Source of the DNA: Pelobates cultripes
Lineage: Eukaryota; Chordata; Amphibia; Anura; Pelobatidae
NCBI GenBank assembly: GCA_933207985.1
Contig: OW240915.1
Span: forward strand, 274,834,325 to 274,898,324
Direction of reading: 5' to 3'
DNA length: 64,000 nucleotides
Positions 23,128-34,870 of the stretch are shown in pieces (position 1 is the stretch's first letter; each line of letters begins with the position of its first letter). The translations under genes and the position numbers were made by a program. The notes under the pieces were generated by a model. The model was not told where the DNA came from, made no database searches, and was given only the letters and a program-made list of their open reading frames with translations.

Positions 23128-23759
23128 TGTCAGGATTACTGTTTGATCCAGCACGTAGAACTGTACAGCACAGATGACAAATAAGTAACGTATTACCGGT
23201 CCTTAGAATGGCCGGATTTAACGTACAAAGAATAGTCAAAAATACTAGCCGAGGTCAGGGAACACAGAAAGGGACACAGCGATGAGGAAAGCCAGGAGTC
23301 AGGATACCAGAATATAGAGAAGTCAATAAACAAAGCCAAAGTCAAAACCAGGTAGAAAACTATAAACAGGAACGCGCTCTCAGACAACCACAAGGGAAAC
23401 CACGACAGGGCACTGAGCAGGCTGAGAACTGGGCCTAAATACCCCTCCTTTAGTTCTGATAGGCTGTAACCGGCCTTTGACCCCAAAGTCAGTTACCAGG
23501 TTTCATTTGCATAATTGCTGCTCAACATTAACCCTTCTATGGATTAGGTTGCTGCTCGGCACAACTTTTCCTGTGTGGACAGTAAATGTCATTAATCACT
23601 TTTCTCTAAGCGGATGAATACATGACACCAGGTTTCATTTGCACAATTACTGCTCAGCATTAACCCTTCTGTGGATTAGGTTGCTGCTCGGCACAACTTT
23701 TCCTGTGTGGACAGTAAATGTCATTAACCACATTTCTATAAGCGGATGAATATGTGACA
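23128..23759. mobile_element. Solo LTR with 132-bp internal duplication
   Basis: TGTCAGG...TGACA ends, flanked by a perfect 5-bp duplication GCTAG (23123-23127 and 23760-23764). Length 632 bp. The right 264 bp consist of two tandem copies of a 132-bp unit (23496-23627 and 23628-23759), which differ at only a few bases. AATAAA is present on the plus strand near 23326. A TAAATACC TATA-like word is near 23437. No internal region survives. Family not identified, probably Ty3/Gypsy. Confidence 0.88.
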
Positions 23760-23929
23760 GCTAGTCAATTGTTTTAGTGATTCGTCTGTATTTGTCCCAT
23801 AGTTGAGAATTTTTATCCCCTACCGACTCGAATTTAGATTAGTTGCAGTTTGAAACTAAATAAACCTCCAAGTCTATTCTGTAGTTGGAAATCAACTACA
23901 TGAAGAGTTGTGCGCTGGTAGTTGCTACC

Positions 23930-24190
23930 ATGTAGACAGGGCAATCTTTAACAATGATTGGACCCTTGGCAAGCGTTTGCTTGGGCCCCCTGGACTCTTT
24001 ACCCCTTTACTCCCTGGCATGCAATCACGGCATCCACCCCAATGCACTGGTGGAACTAAAGTAGAAAGAGCTCTGGTGCAAGGCTTTTATTGGGCCCCCA
24101 ATTGCAAGGTTGGACAAAAGGTAGAACCCTATCTGTTGTGCAACTCCAACAATGCTTTGACCGCTGGGGCTCTACCAATTCCCCATGTTT
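23930..24190. other. GC-richer unassigned block, possible hAT end
   Basis: Starts near ACAGGGCAATCTTTAACAAT with phrases TTGGGCCCCCTGGACTC and TTATTGGGCCCCCAATTGC. A similar phrase (CAGGGCCCCAATAC) is at 15404. The partner end was not found. Confidence 0.35.
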
Positions 24191-24480
24191 GCAGGGTTGT
24201 ATTTAGCACTGAGCCGTGTTTGAATATAAGCATGTTTTTGTATGGAGTCTGTGTGAATGTGTTTGTATGTGGTGTTGGAGTTTGAATGCAAGCGTGCATT
24301 TACGTGTAGTGTTGGTTTTCGAATGTAGGGGTGTGTTTCTATAAAATGTGAGGTGTTTGTATGTAGTGTTGATGTTTCAATGCAGAAGTGTGTTTGTGTG
24401 TAGTGTTCATGTTTTAATGCAGGAGTGTGTTTGTATGTAATGTTGAAGTTTAAATGGAATAATGTATTTGTATTTAATGT
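24191..24480 (+). repeat. GT-rich minisatellite, ~50-bp unit
   Basis: Degenerate repeats containing GTGTTTGTATGTAGTGTTG and GAATGCAGG-like words, about five to six units. Confidence 0.75.
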
Positions 24481-24486
24481 TGGTGC

Positions 24487-25197
24487 TCAGACACACAGGT
24501 ACACACATTGCCACAAATGCAGATACACAGGTAACACACTGACAACATACAGATATACAGATACACATAAACTGACAGACATACTGACACACACAAATAC
24601 ATACATTGACAGGCATACTGACACACACACATACACTGACACACATACCGACACACACAGATACTTAAACTGACAGACAAACTGACACTCACACACACAC
24701 ACAGACACATACACTGATAGACATACTGACACAAACTGACAGACATACTGACACACACAGATATACTGGCACACAGGCACATTTACAGACATACTGAGAC
24801 ACATACAGACATACTGGCACACAGGCACATACACAGACAGACATACTGCAACACACAGACACATACACTGATAGACATGCTAACAGACATACTGACACAC
24901 ACAGGCACATACACTGACAGACATACTGACACACACAGATGCATACACTGACAAACTGACACACACAGACCCATGCACTGATAGACATACCGACAGACAT
25001 ACTGACACACACACACACAAGCTCATAGACTGACATACATACTGACACACACAGACACATACACTGATAGACATGCTGACACACACACTGACAGAAATAC
25101 TGACACACATATACAAACACTGACAGACTTACTGACACAGGCACATACACTGACAGACATACTGACACACACACGTACTGACAGACACACACATACA
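24487..25197. repeat. CA-rich tandem repeat, left part
   Basis: Degenerate tandem array of units such as ACACTGACAGACATACTGAC and CACACAGACACATAC. It was a continuous array with 27242-27378 before a hAT element inserted. The long Val/Cys/Ser reading frames on the minus strand are by-products of the repeat. Confidence 0.9.
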
Positions 25198-25734
25198 CAG
25201 GGCCGGCCTTAGGCAATTAGGCGCCCTGTGCAAAAAGTCTTCACGGCGCCCCCCCCACCTCCCACCAAGTTGCCTGAATACAGTAACACACACAGGCACC
25301 GGGGACGTGTGTATCACGAGGCAAACAAGGCATCTGCCTTGGGCGCCACTTTGCAGGGGGCGGCAAAAAAAAGCATCCCTCCAAACCCCCAGGCAGATCC
25401 CTTGCTTGCCTCGCATCCTGGGGGGCTCAAGAGCTGACCGGCTGGCCACTTTTGAGCCCCCCCAAGGCTGGCAGCGGGCAGCGAAGGAGCATACTCACCT
25501 GAGCTCTTCCTGCTCAGCTTCCTCTGCGCCGCTTAATGAAGCCGGGAGCCAGAATATGACGTCAGTCCGGCTCCCGGCATCACTAAGCGCTGCTTACTCA
25601 GCCTGTGCGCCCCCTGCCTGCCTGCCCAGCAGCCACACTGGACTGCTGGTAAGAAATCCACTCCAGCTTTCCCAGGGAGGCTGGGTGGATTTAAAATAAA
25701 TGTAAAAAATATTAGTTTGTGAGTGTTAGTGGAA

Positions 25735-26225
25735 ATGTCTGTGTGTGTGTCTGTGAGTGTTTATTTTGAAGTGAATGTGTGTGTGTGTGTGTGTGTGTGT
25801 CTGTAAGTGTGTAATTGTGTGTGTCTGTAAGTGAATGTGTCTGTGAGTGAATGTGTGTGTTGGTCAGTGAGTGTATATGTGTCAGTCAGTGAGTGTGTAT
25901 GTGTCAGTCAGTGAGTGTGTATGTGTCAGTCAGTGAGTGTGTATGTGTCGTCAGTGAGTGTGTATGTGTCGGTCAGTGAGTGTGTAGGTCAGTGAGTGTG
26001 TGTGTGTCGGTCAGTGAGTGTGTGTCAGTCAGTGTGTATGTGTCGGTCAGTGGAGTCGTGCATCTTTCAGTGAGTGCTTGCGTCTGTCAGTGAGAGTGTG
26101 CATCTGTCAGTGTGTGTCCAAGTAATAGTGTATGTGTGTATGTCATTGTTTGTCAGTGTATATGAGAGTGTGTGTCTGTCAGTGAGTGTGCGTCTGTCAG
26201 TGAGTGAGCGTCTGTCAGTCAAAGT
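25735..26225 (+). repeat. GT-rich minisatellite inside hAT
   Basis: Units built around GTGTATGTGTCAGTCAGTGA, 22-24 bp, about 20 copies with variation. Confidence 0.85.
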
Positions 26226-26274
26226 GCGGCCTTGACAGGAAGGGGTGGGGGAAATTTAAACTCGGTTACAGGCA

Positions 26275-26925
26275 TGTACACACACACTCAGTCAAAGGCA
26301 GTCACACATACAGGCACAGGCACAAACAATGGCACAGCTACAGCGACACACACAGACAGACAGTCACATAGGCAGTCACACACACAGACAGACACACAGC
26401 AACACACACATAGACAGTTATACACACACAGGCAGGCAGTCACACAGATAGAAAGTCACACACACAGGCAGGCAGTCACACACAGACAGATAGTTACAGA
26501 CAGACACACACAGGCAGGCAGGCAGTCACATACAGGCAGTCACGCACACAGGCAGTCACACACACAGACAGACAGTCACACACACAGACAGTCTCACACA
26601 CACAGGCAGTCACACACACGGGCAGTCACACAGACAGACAGTCACACAGACAGTCACACACACAGGCAGTCACATACATGGGCAGTCACACAGACAGACA
26701 GTCACACACACAGACAGTCACACACAGGCAGGCAGTCACACACAGAGACAGTCACACACACACACAGAGACAGACAGTCACACACACACACACAAGGACA
26801 GGCAGTCACACAGACAGTCACACACACAGACAGTCACACGCACACAGGCAGTCACACAGACAGTCACACACACACACAGACAGTCACACAAACAGGCAAA
26901 CAGTCACACACACACACTTACCTCT
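26275..26925 (+). repeat. CA-rich minisatellite inside hAT
   Basis: Units built around CAGTCACACACACAGACAG, variable in length, covering about 650 bp. It has opposite strand composition to the GT array at 25735-26225. Confidence 0.88.
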
Positions 26926-27241
26926 TTCCAGTGGATGCAGTTGGCTGATGGGGAAGCATCTTTTCCTCTTCCTGTACAGCAGGGGCTTCGGGAGGTATTA
27001 GCCCCGTCTCCGCCTCTCGATAAGCCCCGCCTCCGCCGCTCGGTAAACCCCGCCCCCTCTGCCGCGATTTTTTTTTTTTTTTAAATAGACCCGGGTGGAG
27101 AATAATTAATCCTCCAGCCAGGTACCCCTTTTAGCTCCCCTGCACTCCGGCCATGAGTGAGCTGTGTCGGCCACAGGGCGCCCCCTGTTCCATGGCGCCC
27201 TGTGCGGTCGCACAGCTCGCACACCCCTAAGGCCGGCCCTG

Positions 27242-27378
27242 CACATACATACTGACACACACATATACATACACTGTCAGACATACTGACACACACACAG
27301 ACAGACATACTGACACACACACAAATACACAGACAGACAGACATACTGACTCACACACACAGACAGACAGACTGACAT
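27242..27378. repeat. CA-rich tandem repeat, right part
   Basis: Continuation of the array at 24487-25197, with the same ATACTGACACACACA words, starting with the second copy of the 8-bp hAT duplication. Confidence 0.85.
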
Positions 27379-27657
27379 GTAAAATTTTAATTTTTAAACC
27401 CACCCTCCAGTTTCCTACCTTTTGCTGGATCATGGCTTTCCTGGGGTCCAGTGTGGTGCCTGAGAAACATCAGATGACCAAAAGTCGCTTAACCACCAGG
27501 AAGTGCCTCTAGTGTCTAGTGGCTGTCTGATTGACAGCCACTCAAGGCAGTCTTAGTCCTGAAATGTAATTCATTGCAGTTTAAAAACTGCAATGAATTA
27601 CATTGCAGAACTAAGGGGGACAGGAACACTGCATCCAGACCACTTTAATGAGCTTAA

Positions 27658-30600
27658 CCCCTTCAGGACGGGTGACGGACGAGGTCCGTCACACAGGGGA
27701 GACCCTTAACGACGGGTGACGGACCTCGTCCGTCACGCGGTAAAATTAACCCCGGATCGCCGCTAATTAATTCTTTTTTTAATTAACTCTTTTTTTTTAA
27801 CCCTAATTAATAATTCTTTTTTTTTTAACCCTCAGGGGTTAAATTAATTAAATTAATTAATTAAATTATTTTTAAATTATATATTTAGATAGCTGGGGTA
27901 GGTGGAAGTTAGTGGGGAATTGGGGGATTTGGCGTTAGGCTAACTAGGGGTTAACGTTAAAAAAAGTTTTAAAAGAAACTTTAAAAAGTTAAAAATTAAG
28001 CTTAAAAATGTTTTAATAACATTTAAGTAAAAAAAACACACTTTACCTAGTCCAAATAAAAATTAACCCCTTCCCTGCCAGTCGATCACTGCCTACAGCG
28101 ATCAAATAGAGATCACAGTATTATACTGTGATCTAATTTTTTTTAACCCCTGAGGATTAACTTTTATTTATTTTTTTAACCCTCAGGGTTTCAATGTATT
28201 TAATTAATTAATTTAAATATTTTATAACTATATATTTTGCTAGCTGGGGTGGGTGGGAGTTATGGGAAAATGGGGAATTTACTGTTAGTGCTGCGTACTG
28301 CTAGTTAGGGGTTAACGGTAAAAAAAAAAGCTTAGAAAAATGTTACATCTGTAAAAAAGTTTTAAGAAAGTTTAGGAAAGTTTTAAAAAAATTTATAAGC
28401 AAAACAAAAGTTTAAAAACTAGTTTTTAAAAGTAAAAAAGTTATAAAAAGTAAAAAAATACATTTTAAAAACGCTCATTACCACTACACCTGGAACAAAC
28501 TAGAAAAAAAATTATCCCACGCCAAGGTTCAAAATATGCCTTTTGAATTACCCCAGGGTGTATTCTTTAATAAATAGTATGTGTTTGTGGGGAAGTCTCA
28601 ATAACCAACCGTCTAAACTATTCCAAATTGGAACATGGACACAGCGTAAAACTTCAAAGTTAGAAAAAAACTGAATGGCTGCGTCTCAAATGCGCCCCTT
28701 CAACATCCACATATACCTGGCAAAGGTACATACGGGGGTATTGCTGTACTCAGCCGACATAGCTGAGCAACATATGAAGTATTATACAGTCATAGTACAC
28801 ATAAGGTTTGCAAAATATGCTGCGCAAACTCACTTTGTATGTCAAAAAGGCAGAAAAAATGCTTATTACCACTACACTTGGTACAAGCTAGCGGAAAAAT
28901 GATCCCACACTAAGGTTCAAAATATGCCTTTTGAAATACCCTGGGATGTCTTCTTTAAGAAATGGTATGGCTTTATGGGGAATTTGGATTATATAGCCTG
29001 GTAAAATACTCTAAAATGGGACATAGGCACAGCATAAAAATTCAAAGTTTGAAAAAAACTGGAATGGCTGTGTCCCAAATGTGCCCCTCCGATGTCCACA
29101 CATACCTGGCAAAGGTACATACGGGGGTATTGCTGTACTCAGCCGACATAGCTGAGCAACATATGAAGTATTATACAGTCGTAGCACACATAAGGTTTGC
29201 AAAATATACTGTGCAAACTCACTTTGTATGTCAAAAAGGCAGAAAAAATGCTTATTACCACTACACTTTGGTACAAGCTAGCGGAAAAATGATCCCACGC
29301 TGAGGTTCAAAATATGCCTTTTTGAAATACCCTGGGATGTCTTCTTTAAGAAATGGTATGGCTTTATGGGGAATTTGGATTATATAGCCTGGTAAAATAC
29401 TCTAAAATGGGACATAGGCACAGCATAAAAATTCAAAGTTTGAAAAAAACTGGAATGGCTGTGTCCCAAATGTGCCCCTCCGATGTCCACACATACCTGG
29501 CAAAGGTACATACGGGGGTATTGCTGTACTCAGCCGACATAGCTGAGCAACATATGAAGTATTATACAGTCGTAGCACACATAAGGTTTGCAAAATATAC
29601 TGTGCAAACTCACTTTGTATGTCAAAAAGGCAGAAAAAACGCTTATTACCACTACATCTGGTACAAGCTAGCGGAAAAATGATCCCACGCTAAGGTTCAA
29701 ACTATACCTTTTGAAACACCCTGGGGTGTCTACTTTAAGAAATGGTAGGCCTTTGTGGGGTAGATTGAATTTAAAACCTGCGAAGATGCTTGGAAATTGC
29801 ACATAGGCCCAGCGTCAAAATTCAAAGTTTGGTAAAAATGGATATGGCTTGGTCTCCTATATGGCACTGTAGCTTCACAAAATAGTGACAAAGACATTCA
29901 TTGGGGGTGTATTTTACTCAAAAGACTTAGCTGAGCATAATTTGGGAGGTTTGAACTTAGTGGCACATATGAAATATACAAAACGCCCAGCAAAAATGCA
30001 ATCCGTATGTAAAAAATGCACAAAATAATTTTTTTACCACATACTTTGGCATATATTGGTGAAAAAATGGGGGTATGTTAAGGCACAATATGCACCTTAT
30101 GAGATACCCTGGAGTGTCTACTTTTACAAATGGTAGGCCTTTGTGGGGGTTTTTTGAACAGTCAAACTGTTATAATACCCCAAATGGAAGCTAAGGCTCA
30201 TTAAATCCATCTCTCAAAATTCTACTGTGAATACTATAAAGGACAGGTCTCCTATATGGCACTGTAGCTTCACGAAATAGTGCCAAAGACATTCATATGG
30301 GATGTCATTTTACTCAGAAGACTTAGCTGAGCATAATTTGGGGGTTTGAACTTAGTGGCACATATGAAATATACAAAACGCCCAGCAAAAATGCAATCCG
30401 TATGTAAAAAATGCACAAAATTATTTTTTACCACATACTTTGGCATATATTGGTGAAAAAATGGAGGCATGTTAAGGCACAATATGCACCTTATAAGATA
30501 CCCTGGAGTGTCTACTTTTACAAATGGTAGGCCTTTGTGGGGTTTTTTTGAACAGTCAAACTGTTATAATACCCCAAATGGAAGCTAAGGCTCATTAAAT

Positions 30601-31436
30601 TCATCTCTCAAAATTCTACTGTGAATACTGAAAAGGACAGGTATCCTGTATGGCACTGTAACTTCACGAAATAGTGCAAAAGACATACAATGGGGGTGTC
30701 ATTTTACTCAGCAGATGTAACTGAACACAAAATAAAACTTTGTACAGGAATAGCACACACCAACTTTACAAAATATACACGAGAATTTCTCTGTTATAAG
30801 TTTGTGTGCCAAAAACCAAAAAGAACACAATTTTACTCCAATATTTAGCAGAGGTTGGCGGTGAAATGGCTACGTAGAAAGTGTCAAAACAACCTTAGGT
30901 AAATAGCCCGTGATGTCTACTTTATATAAATATATACTTTTGTGTGGCAATTTTGTTTTCTTTTATGGCTATTAAGCTTACAAGACAAACATACCAAATT
31001 CTAAAATCGCTCCACATTAAAATTTTATTTTACTCCTTGTGCTTTGTGACCTGTAACTACCAAAAAAAACTTAAAATCCCAGACACATTATATATTCTGT
31101 AAATCAGAACAAATAAATAAATTTATTTTTAATTACTTTCCTTAACCTGCACTAATTATGCACACATTATTATTGCAAAAACTGTAAAAAAAAACAATAT
31201 TTTTCATTTTTTTTGCATTTTTCTGTATTTTTTTTTATAATAAGTAAGCATTTATATATATATATGTTATATCAAATTAAAGCCCTTTCTGTCCTTTAAA
31301 AAACAGTATATAATATGTGTCGGTGCAATAAATGAGAGAGATGCAAATTGCAGTTGAACGCAAACAGCAAGAAAATGCACAAATTGCTTGTGTCATTAAG
31401 CGTAAGTCAAGCTTCTGAAGCTGTGTCCTTAAGGGG
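27658..31436. mobile_element. 3.8-kb TTAA-flanked element with satellite core
   Basis: Starts CCCCTTCAGGACGG and ends GTCCTTAAGGGG, inverted over about 12 bp, with TTAA at 27654-27657 and 31437-31440. The left 800 bp contain two similar blocks (about 27730-28020 and 28080-28400, each with a CCCTCAGG-type phrase, TTAATTAAT runs and AGCTGGGGTAGGTGG). The core (28480-30720) is a tandem array with a ~391-bp period. No transposase is visible; the repeated 109-113-aa frames with the same sequence are products of the array. Same superfamily as 11606-13715. Confidence 0.85.
28480..30720 (+). repeat. Tandem array, ~391-bp units
   Basis: Units start near AAATGCTTATTACCACTACA and contain TACGGGGGTATTGCTGTACT and CAAACTCACTTTGTATGTC. 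Anchors at 28962 and 29353 give a period of 391 bp. The units at 28.9 and 29.3 kb are nearly identical; those at about 29.85, 30.24 and 30.64 kb form a diverged second subfamily with GGCACTGTAGCTTCAC. About six units in all. Confidence 0.88.
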
Positions 31437-31476
31437 TTAAGTGGTTTGGAGGCCTATACTATTCCTTTACCTTGAG

Positions 31477-32674
31477 TATTGTGCCTGTGTGCAATGAACG
31501 TATCTATTAACTTCAAAACGAAGGTGTACTGAGAGGGCTTAAGCAGTAAAAACAAACTTTTTAAGATCTTGATAAAGACCCAGTGCAGGTGGAATCATTG
31601 AACAGATGATTATCCCAACATGTAACAGTAAAAAGTAAAAGGTTTGTTTTCATCATGAAATCCCAGTGAGTGCACCTTTGGTTGACATATTAGTATATAT
31701 ATTTAAGTCTTTGAAGGATTTGGAGGAATCTTTATGATCAGACTTTTCAGGTAAGGGTAATTTATGTTTTTCCTATTTTTCCTTTTGATGTTTGATTTAT
31801 ATCACTTCAGTTTTCTGAAACACATTTTTGTTATAAAACAACACTGGCATTATAAACTGCACTTATTTCTCTTCTAGTATAATGCTTGTCTACATAAAAT
31901 AAGATTACCTCATTAATCTAGAATGTAAATATTTTTTTTTTGTTTTAGTGTTGTCTAAAAAAATTAGCTTTATCTGGTTGAAATCCCTATCTCTTTGCAA
32001 TAATTGCTACACGTTAAACAAGATTTAACCAACCTCAGAGCTATTAACTAATGTTGACTCATGACCATAGTGTGGAAATCAACCAGATTGGATGAATTCA
32101 TACACTGTACCAATATGATCCTATTACCACAAGATGGAAAAGACCACACATGTATCTGAAGTAAGACTAAAAAGACATGTAGAGTTTACTTGAATATTGT
32201 GGTTTTTGATCCACTGACTTGGGTAATTGAAATGCTTTGCTACCCTACCTGTTACAAGCATATTAAATTATATTAATAAAATTCATCTGTTTTATATTTA
32301 CAGTCTATATATTTGTATTTATCATGAAAAGCCTGTTTTAACATTTCTAGCAAAATTTCATTGGATACGTGATTCATAATAAGTTAAAAGTGAAGTGCAA
32401 ATAAAATAGGAGTTCACATAATGAACGTCAGCACTTGAAAATATTAAGAAATATGAAATATTAAATTTAGAATGATAAGTTTACAGGAGTGTTCAAAGCA
32501 CCATAACCACTACAGCTCTCCCTCAAATTAAAGCAGAATAAACTATTTTAGAATGGTTTGACGTCTCTGTGAAACCTATAATAACATGTGTAAGACACCT
32601 AAAAATATATATATCTGCATAGCTTAAATTGCTTCTGAGATGTACATTATGTAAACCCTACTTAAGGCCTCGAT
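31477..32674. other. Unassigned, AT-rich
   Basis: No coding similarity, repeats or terminal structures recognised. The phrase AGCACCATAACCACTACAGC at 32499 recalls other short elements of the window. Confidence 0.45.
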
Positions 32675-32678
32675 TTAA

Positions 32679-33269
32679 AGGGACACTATAGTCACCAGAA
32701 CAACTACTGCTTATTGCATTTGTTTAGGTGATTAGAATCATTCCCTTCAGACTTTTTGCAGTAAACACTGTCTTGTTAGAGAAAATGCAGTGTTTACATT
32801 ACAACATAGGGATAACTTCACTGGCCACTCCTCAGATGGCTGCTAGAGATGCTTCCTGGGGCAGTGCTGCACAGTGAGCATTACTGCAATTCAATGTCTC
32901 CACCTTCTGCATTCAGACACTGAACTTTCCTCATAGTGATGCATTGATTCAATGAATCTCTATGAGGAAATGCTGTTTGGCCAGGACTGTGTTTGACTTG
33001 TTCTGGCTCTGCCCCAATCTGCCTCCTTGAACGTCTCAGCCAATCCTAAGGGGAAGTATTGTGATTGGCTCAGACCACCCATTATGATGATGTCAGCAGA
33101 CAGCAGGCAGGTCAAAGGCAGAGAGGGCAAGAACCAGCAGCTGCAGAATTGAATACACTAGATTTTACTATGCTTAGGGAGGCAAGGGGGACCAGGAGGG
33201 CTAGATGATGTTTTTTAACACTATAGGGTCAGGAATAAATGTTTGTGTTCCTGACTCTATTGTGTTCCC
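32679..33269. mobile_element. 591-bp TTAA-flanked MITE (AGGGACACTATAG family)
   Basis: Begins AGGGACACTATAGTCACCAG and ends GACTCTATTGTGTTCCC, imperfect inverted ends, with TTAA on each side (32675-32678 and 33270-33273). Internal hairpins include AAACACTGTC...GCAGTGTTTA near 32765-32795. No coding capacity. The end sequence resembles, but is distinct from, the AGGACCACT family. Confidence 0.8.
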
Positions 33270-33929
33270 TTAATATTGTTTTCATACGCTTTTAAACTTG
33301 TTTACTATTTTTTATGAAGTTTTAAAATGATTTAATATCATGAGAATAGTTAAACATCTTAATATTTTGATATTTTTTATATATTTATAAATATTTGATA
33401 TTTTAGTATTTTTTTTACAAAAAAATATTCTGAAAGTAAAATTAAAAATAGCGTAAATTAATGAATGGACAGAGAGAGAGACAGATAGATAGATAGACAT
33501 ATGATTTCTGTATTAGGAAGTTAGAAATTCATGACGGATTAATGATGACTTAGGTACCACTGAACCCAGTGGCGTACATACCAGGGTCGCAGGGGTCGCG
33601 GCTGCGACCGGGCCCGGCCCACCAGGGCCCCCCGAGGCTGGCCCTGCTGACACCCAGCAGGCGGGCGCGCGAGGGAGCACTCTCTGCTTCCTCTTCAGCT
33701 CCCTCGCGCACCGCACTGATACCGGAGCTGGAAGATGAGGTCATCTTCCGGCTCCGGAATCCCTACTCGGCGCGCGAGGGAGCTGAAGAGGAAGCAGAGA
33801 GTGCTCCCTCGCGCGCCCGCCTGCCCGACCGGCCACCCGCCCAGGAGCCCAGCAGCACCACTGGACCCCAGGGAATCCCCCCAGCACTCCAAAAGGTAAG
33901 GAAGATGGGGGGATTACATTTTAAAAAAA

Positions 33930-34553
33930 ATGTGTGTGTGTGTGTGTTAGTATATGTGTGTTAGTGTGTGTATTTGTGTGTGTGTGTTAGAGTGAGTGTC
34001 AGTGTTAGAGTGAGTGTCAGTGTTAGAGTGTGTGTGTGTTAGAGTGAGTGTCAGTGTTAGAGTGAGTGTTAGTGTGTGTGTGTGTGTGTGTTAGAGTGAG
34101 TGTCAGAGTTAGAGTGAGTGTTAGTGTGTGTGTGTGTGTGTGTGTTAGAGTGAGTGTTAGTGTGTGTGAGAGAGTGTGTGAGTGTTAGTGTGAGTGTGAG
34201 TGTCAGTGTTAGAGTGTGTGAGTGTTAGAGTGTGTGAGTGTTAGTGTTAGTGTGAGTGTCAGTGTTAGAGTGTGTGAGTGTTAGAGTGTGTGAGTGTTAG
34301 AGTGTGTGTGAGTGTCAGTGTTAGAGTGAGTGTGAGTGTTAGAGTGTGTGTCTGCTAGTGTGTGTCTTACTGAGTGTGTGTGTGTCTTAGTGAGTCTGTT
34401 TGATGTCTGTTAGTGAGTGTGTGTTTGTCAATGAGAGTGTATGTTTTGTAAGTGAGTGTGTATGTATGTCTGTCGCTGAGTGTGTCTCTGTCAGTAAATG
34501 TGTGTGTCTGTTAGCTAGTGTGTATGCTTCTGTAAGTGAGAGAGTGTGTGTCT
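33930..34553 (+). repeat. GTGTTAGAGTGA minisatellite inside hAT
   Basis: Short-period array of GTGAGTGTCAGTGTTAGAGT and GTGTGTGTT units. Confidence 0.85.
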
Positions 34554-34559
34554 TCAGCA

Positions 34560-34870
34560 CTTACCTTTCTCCAGCGCCGGACTCCCTTGGCGCTGGGGAT
34601 CCCTCAGCCTCTCAGCTCCGAATGCGACCGCGCACGCATTCAAACCGCCCATAGGAAAGCATTACGCAATGCTTTCCTATGGACGTTCAGTGTGCTACTC
34701 TAGCGGCTGTCAGTGAGACAGCCACTAGAGGCTGGATTAACCCTCAGTGAAACATAGCAGTTTCTCTGAAACTGCTATGTTTTCAGCCGCAGGGTTAAAA
34801 CTAGAGGGACCTGACACCCAGACAACTTCATTGAGCTGATGTGATCTGGGTGTCTGTAGTGGTCCTTTAA
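34560..34870. mobile_element. Truncated AGGACCACT-type MITE, reverse orientation
   Basis: Ends GTAGTGGTCCTTTAA at 34857-34870 and contains GAAACATAGCAGTTTCTCTG and CTAGCGGCTGTCAGTGAGAC as in the element at 9282-9775. The other end is missing inside the hAT element. Confidence 0.7.

Larger units (their letters stand above)
25198..27241. mobile_element. 2,044-bp nonautonomous hAT element
   Basis: Perfect 16-bp inverted ends CAGGGCCGGCCTTAGG / CCTAAGGCCGGCCCTG and a perfect 8-bp target duplication CACATACA (25190-25197 and 27242-27249) identify a hAT-type insertion. There is no transposase. Subterminal regions share GGCGCCCTGTGC. The interior holds a GT-rich tandem array (25735-26225), a short unique spacer, and a CA-rich tandem array (26275-26925). 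The ORF at 26232-26948 (His/Thr/Ser repeats) is a by-product of the CA array. Confidence 0.92.
27466..31476. mobile_element. Short MITE split by a TTAA element
   Basis: The left part (27466-27653) holds hairpins such as TAGTGGCTGTC / GACAGCCACT and TGTAATTCATTGCAG / CTGCAATGAATTACA, and ends GACCACTTTAATGAGC. The right part (31441-31476) is GTGGTTTGGAGGCCTATACT. Joined, they read like the end of the AGGACCACT-type elements. Its interior TTAA was the target of the 3.8-kb element at 27658-31436. Outer boundaries are approximate. Confidence 0.55.

Noticed and set aside
24487..25216. Long Val/Cys/Ser-rich reading frames on the minus strand (up to 175 residues)
   Set aside because: They follow the CA-rich tandem repeat in several frames at once and have no domain; they are products of low-complexity DNA.
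26232..26948. 238-codon His/Thr/Ser-rich reading frame
   Set aside because: It is the translation of the CACACAGACAGT minisatellite inside a hAT element.
27230..27245. GC-rich GGCCGGCC words as a regulatory island
   Set aside because: They are the terminal inverted repeats of the hAT element.
28675..29682. Repeated 75-113-codon frames that look like a small protein family
   Set aside because: The near-identical frames at 28962 and 29353 are offset by exactly the 391-bp tandem period, and the other units do not keep the frame open.
28480..30720. Possible CRISPR-like or regularly spaced array
   Set aside because: Units are contiguous ~391-bp repeats without unique spacers, in a vertebrate transposon.
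33569..33964. 131-codon frame in a GC-rich segment, possible host exon
   Set aside because: It starts at a hAT terminal repeat and runs through its inverted GC-rich arm; composition and position explain it.
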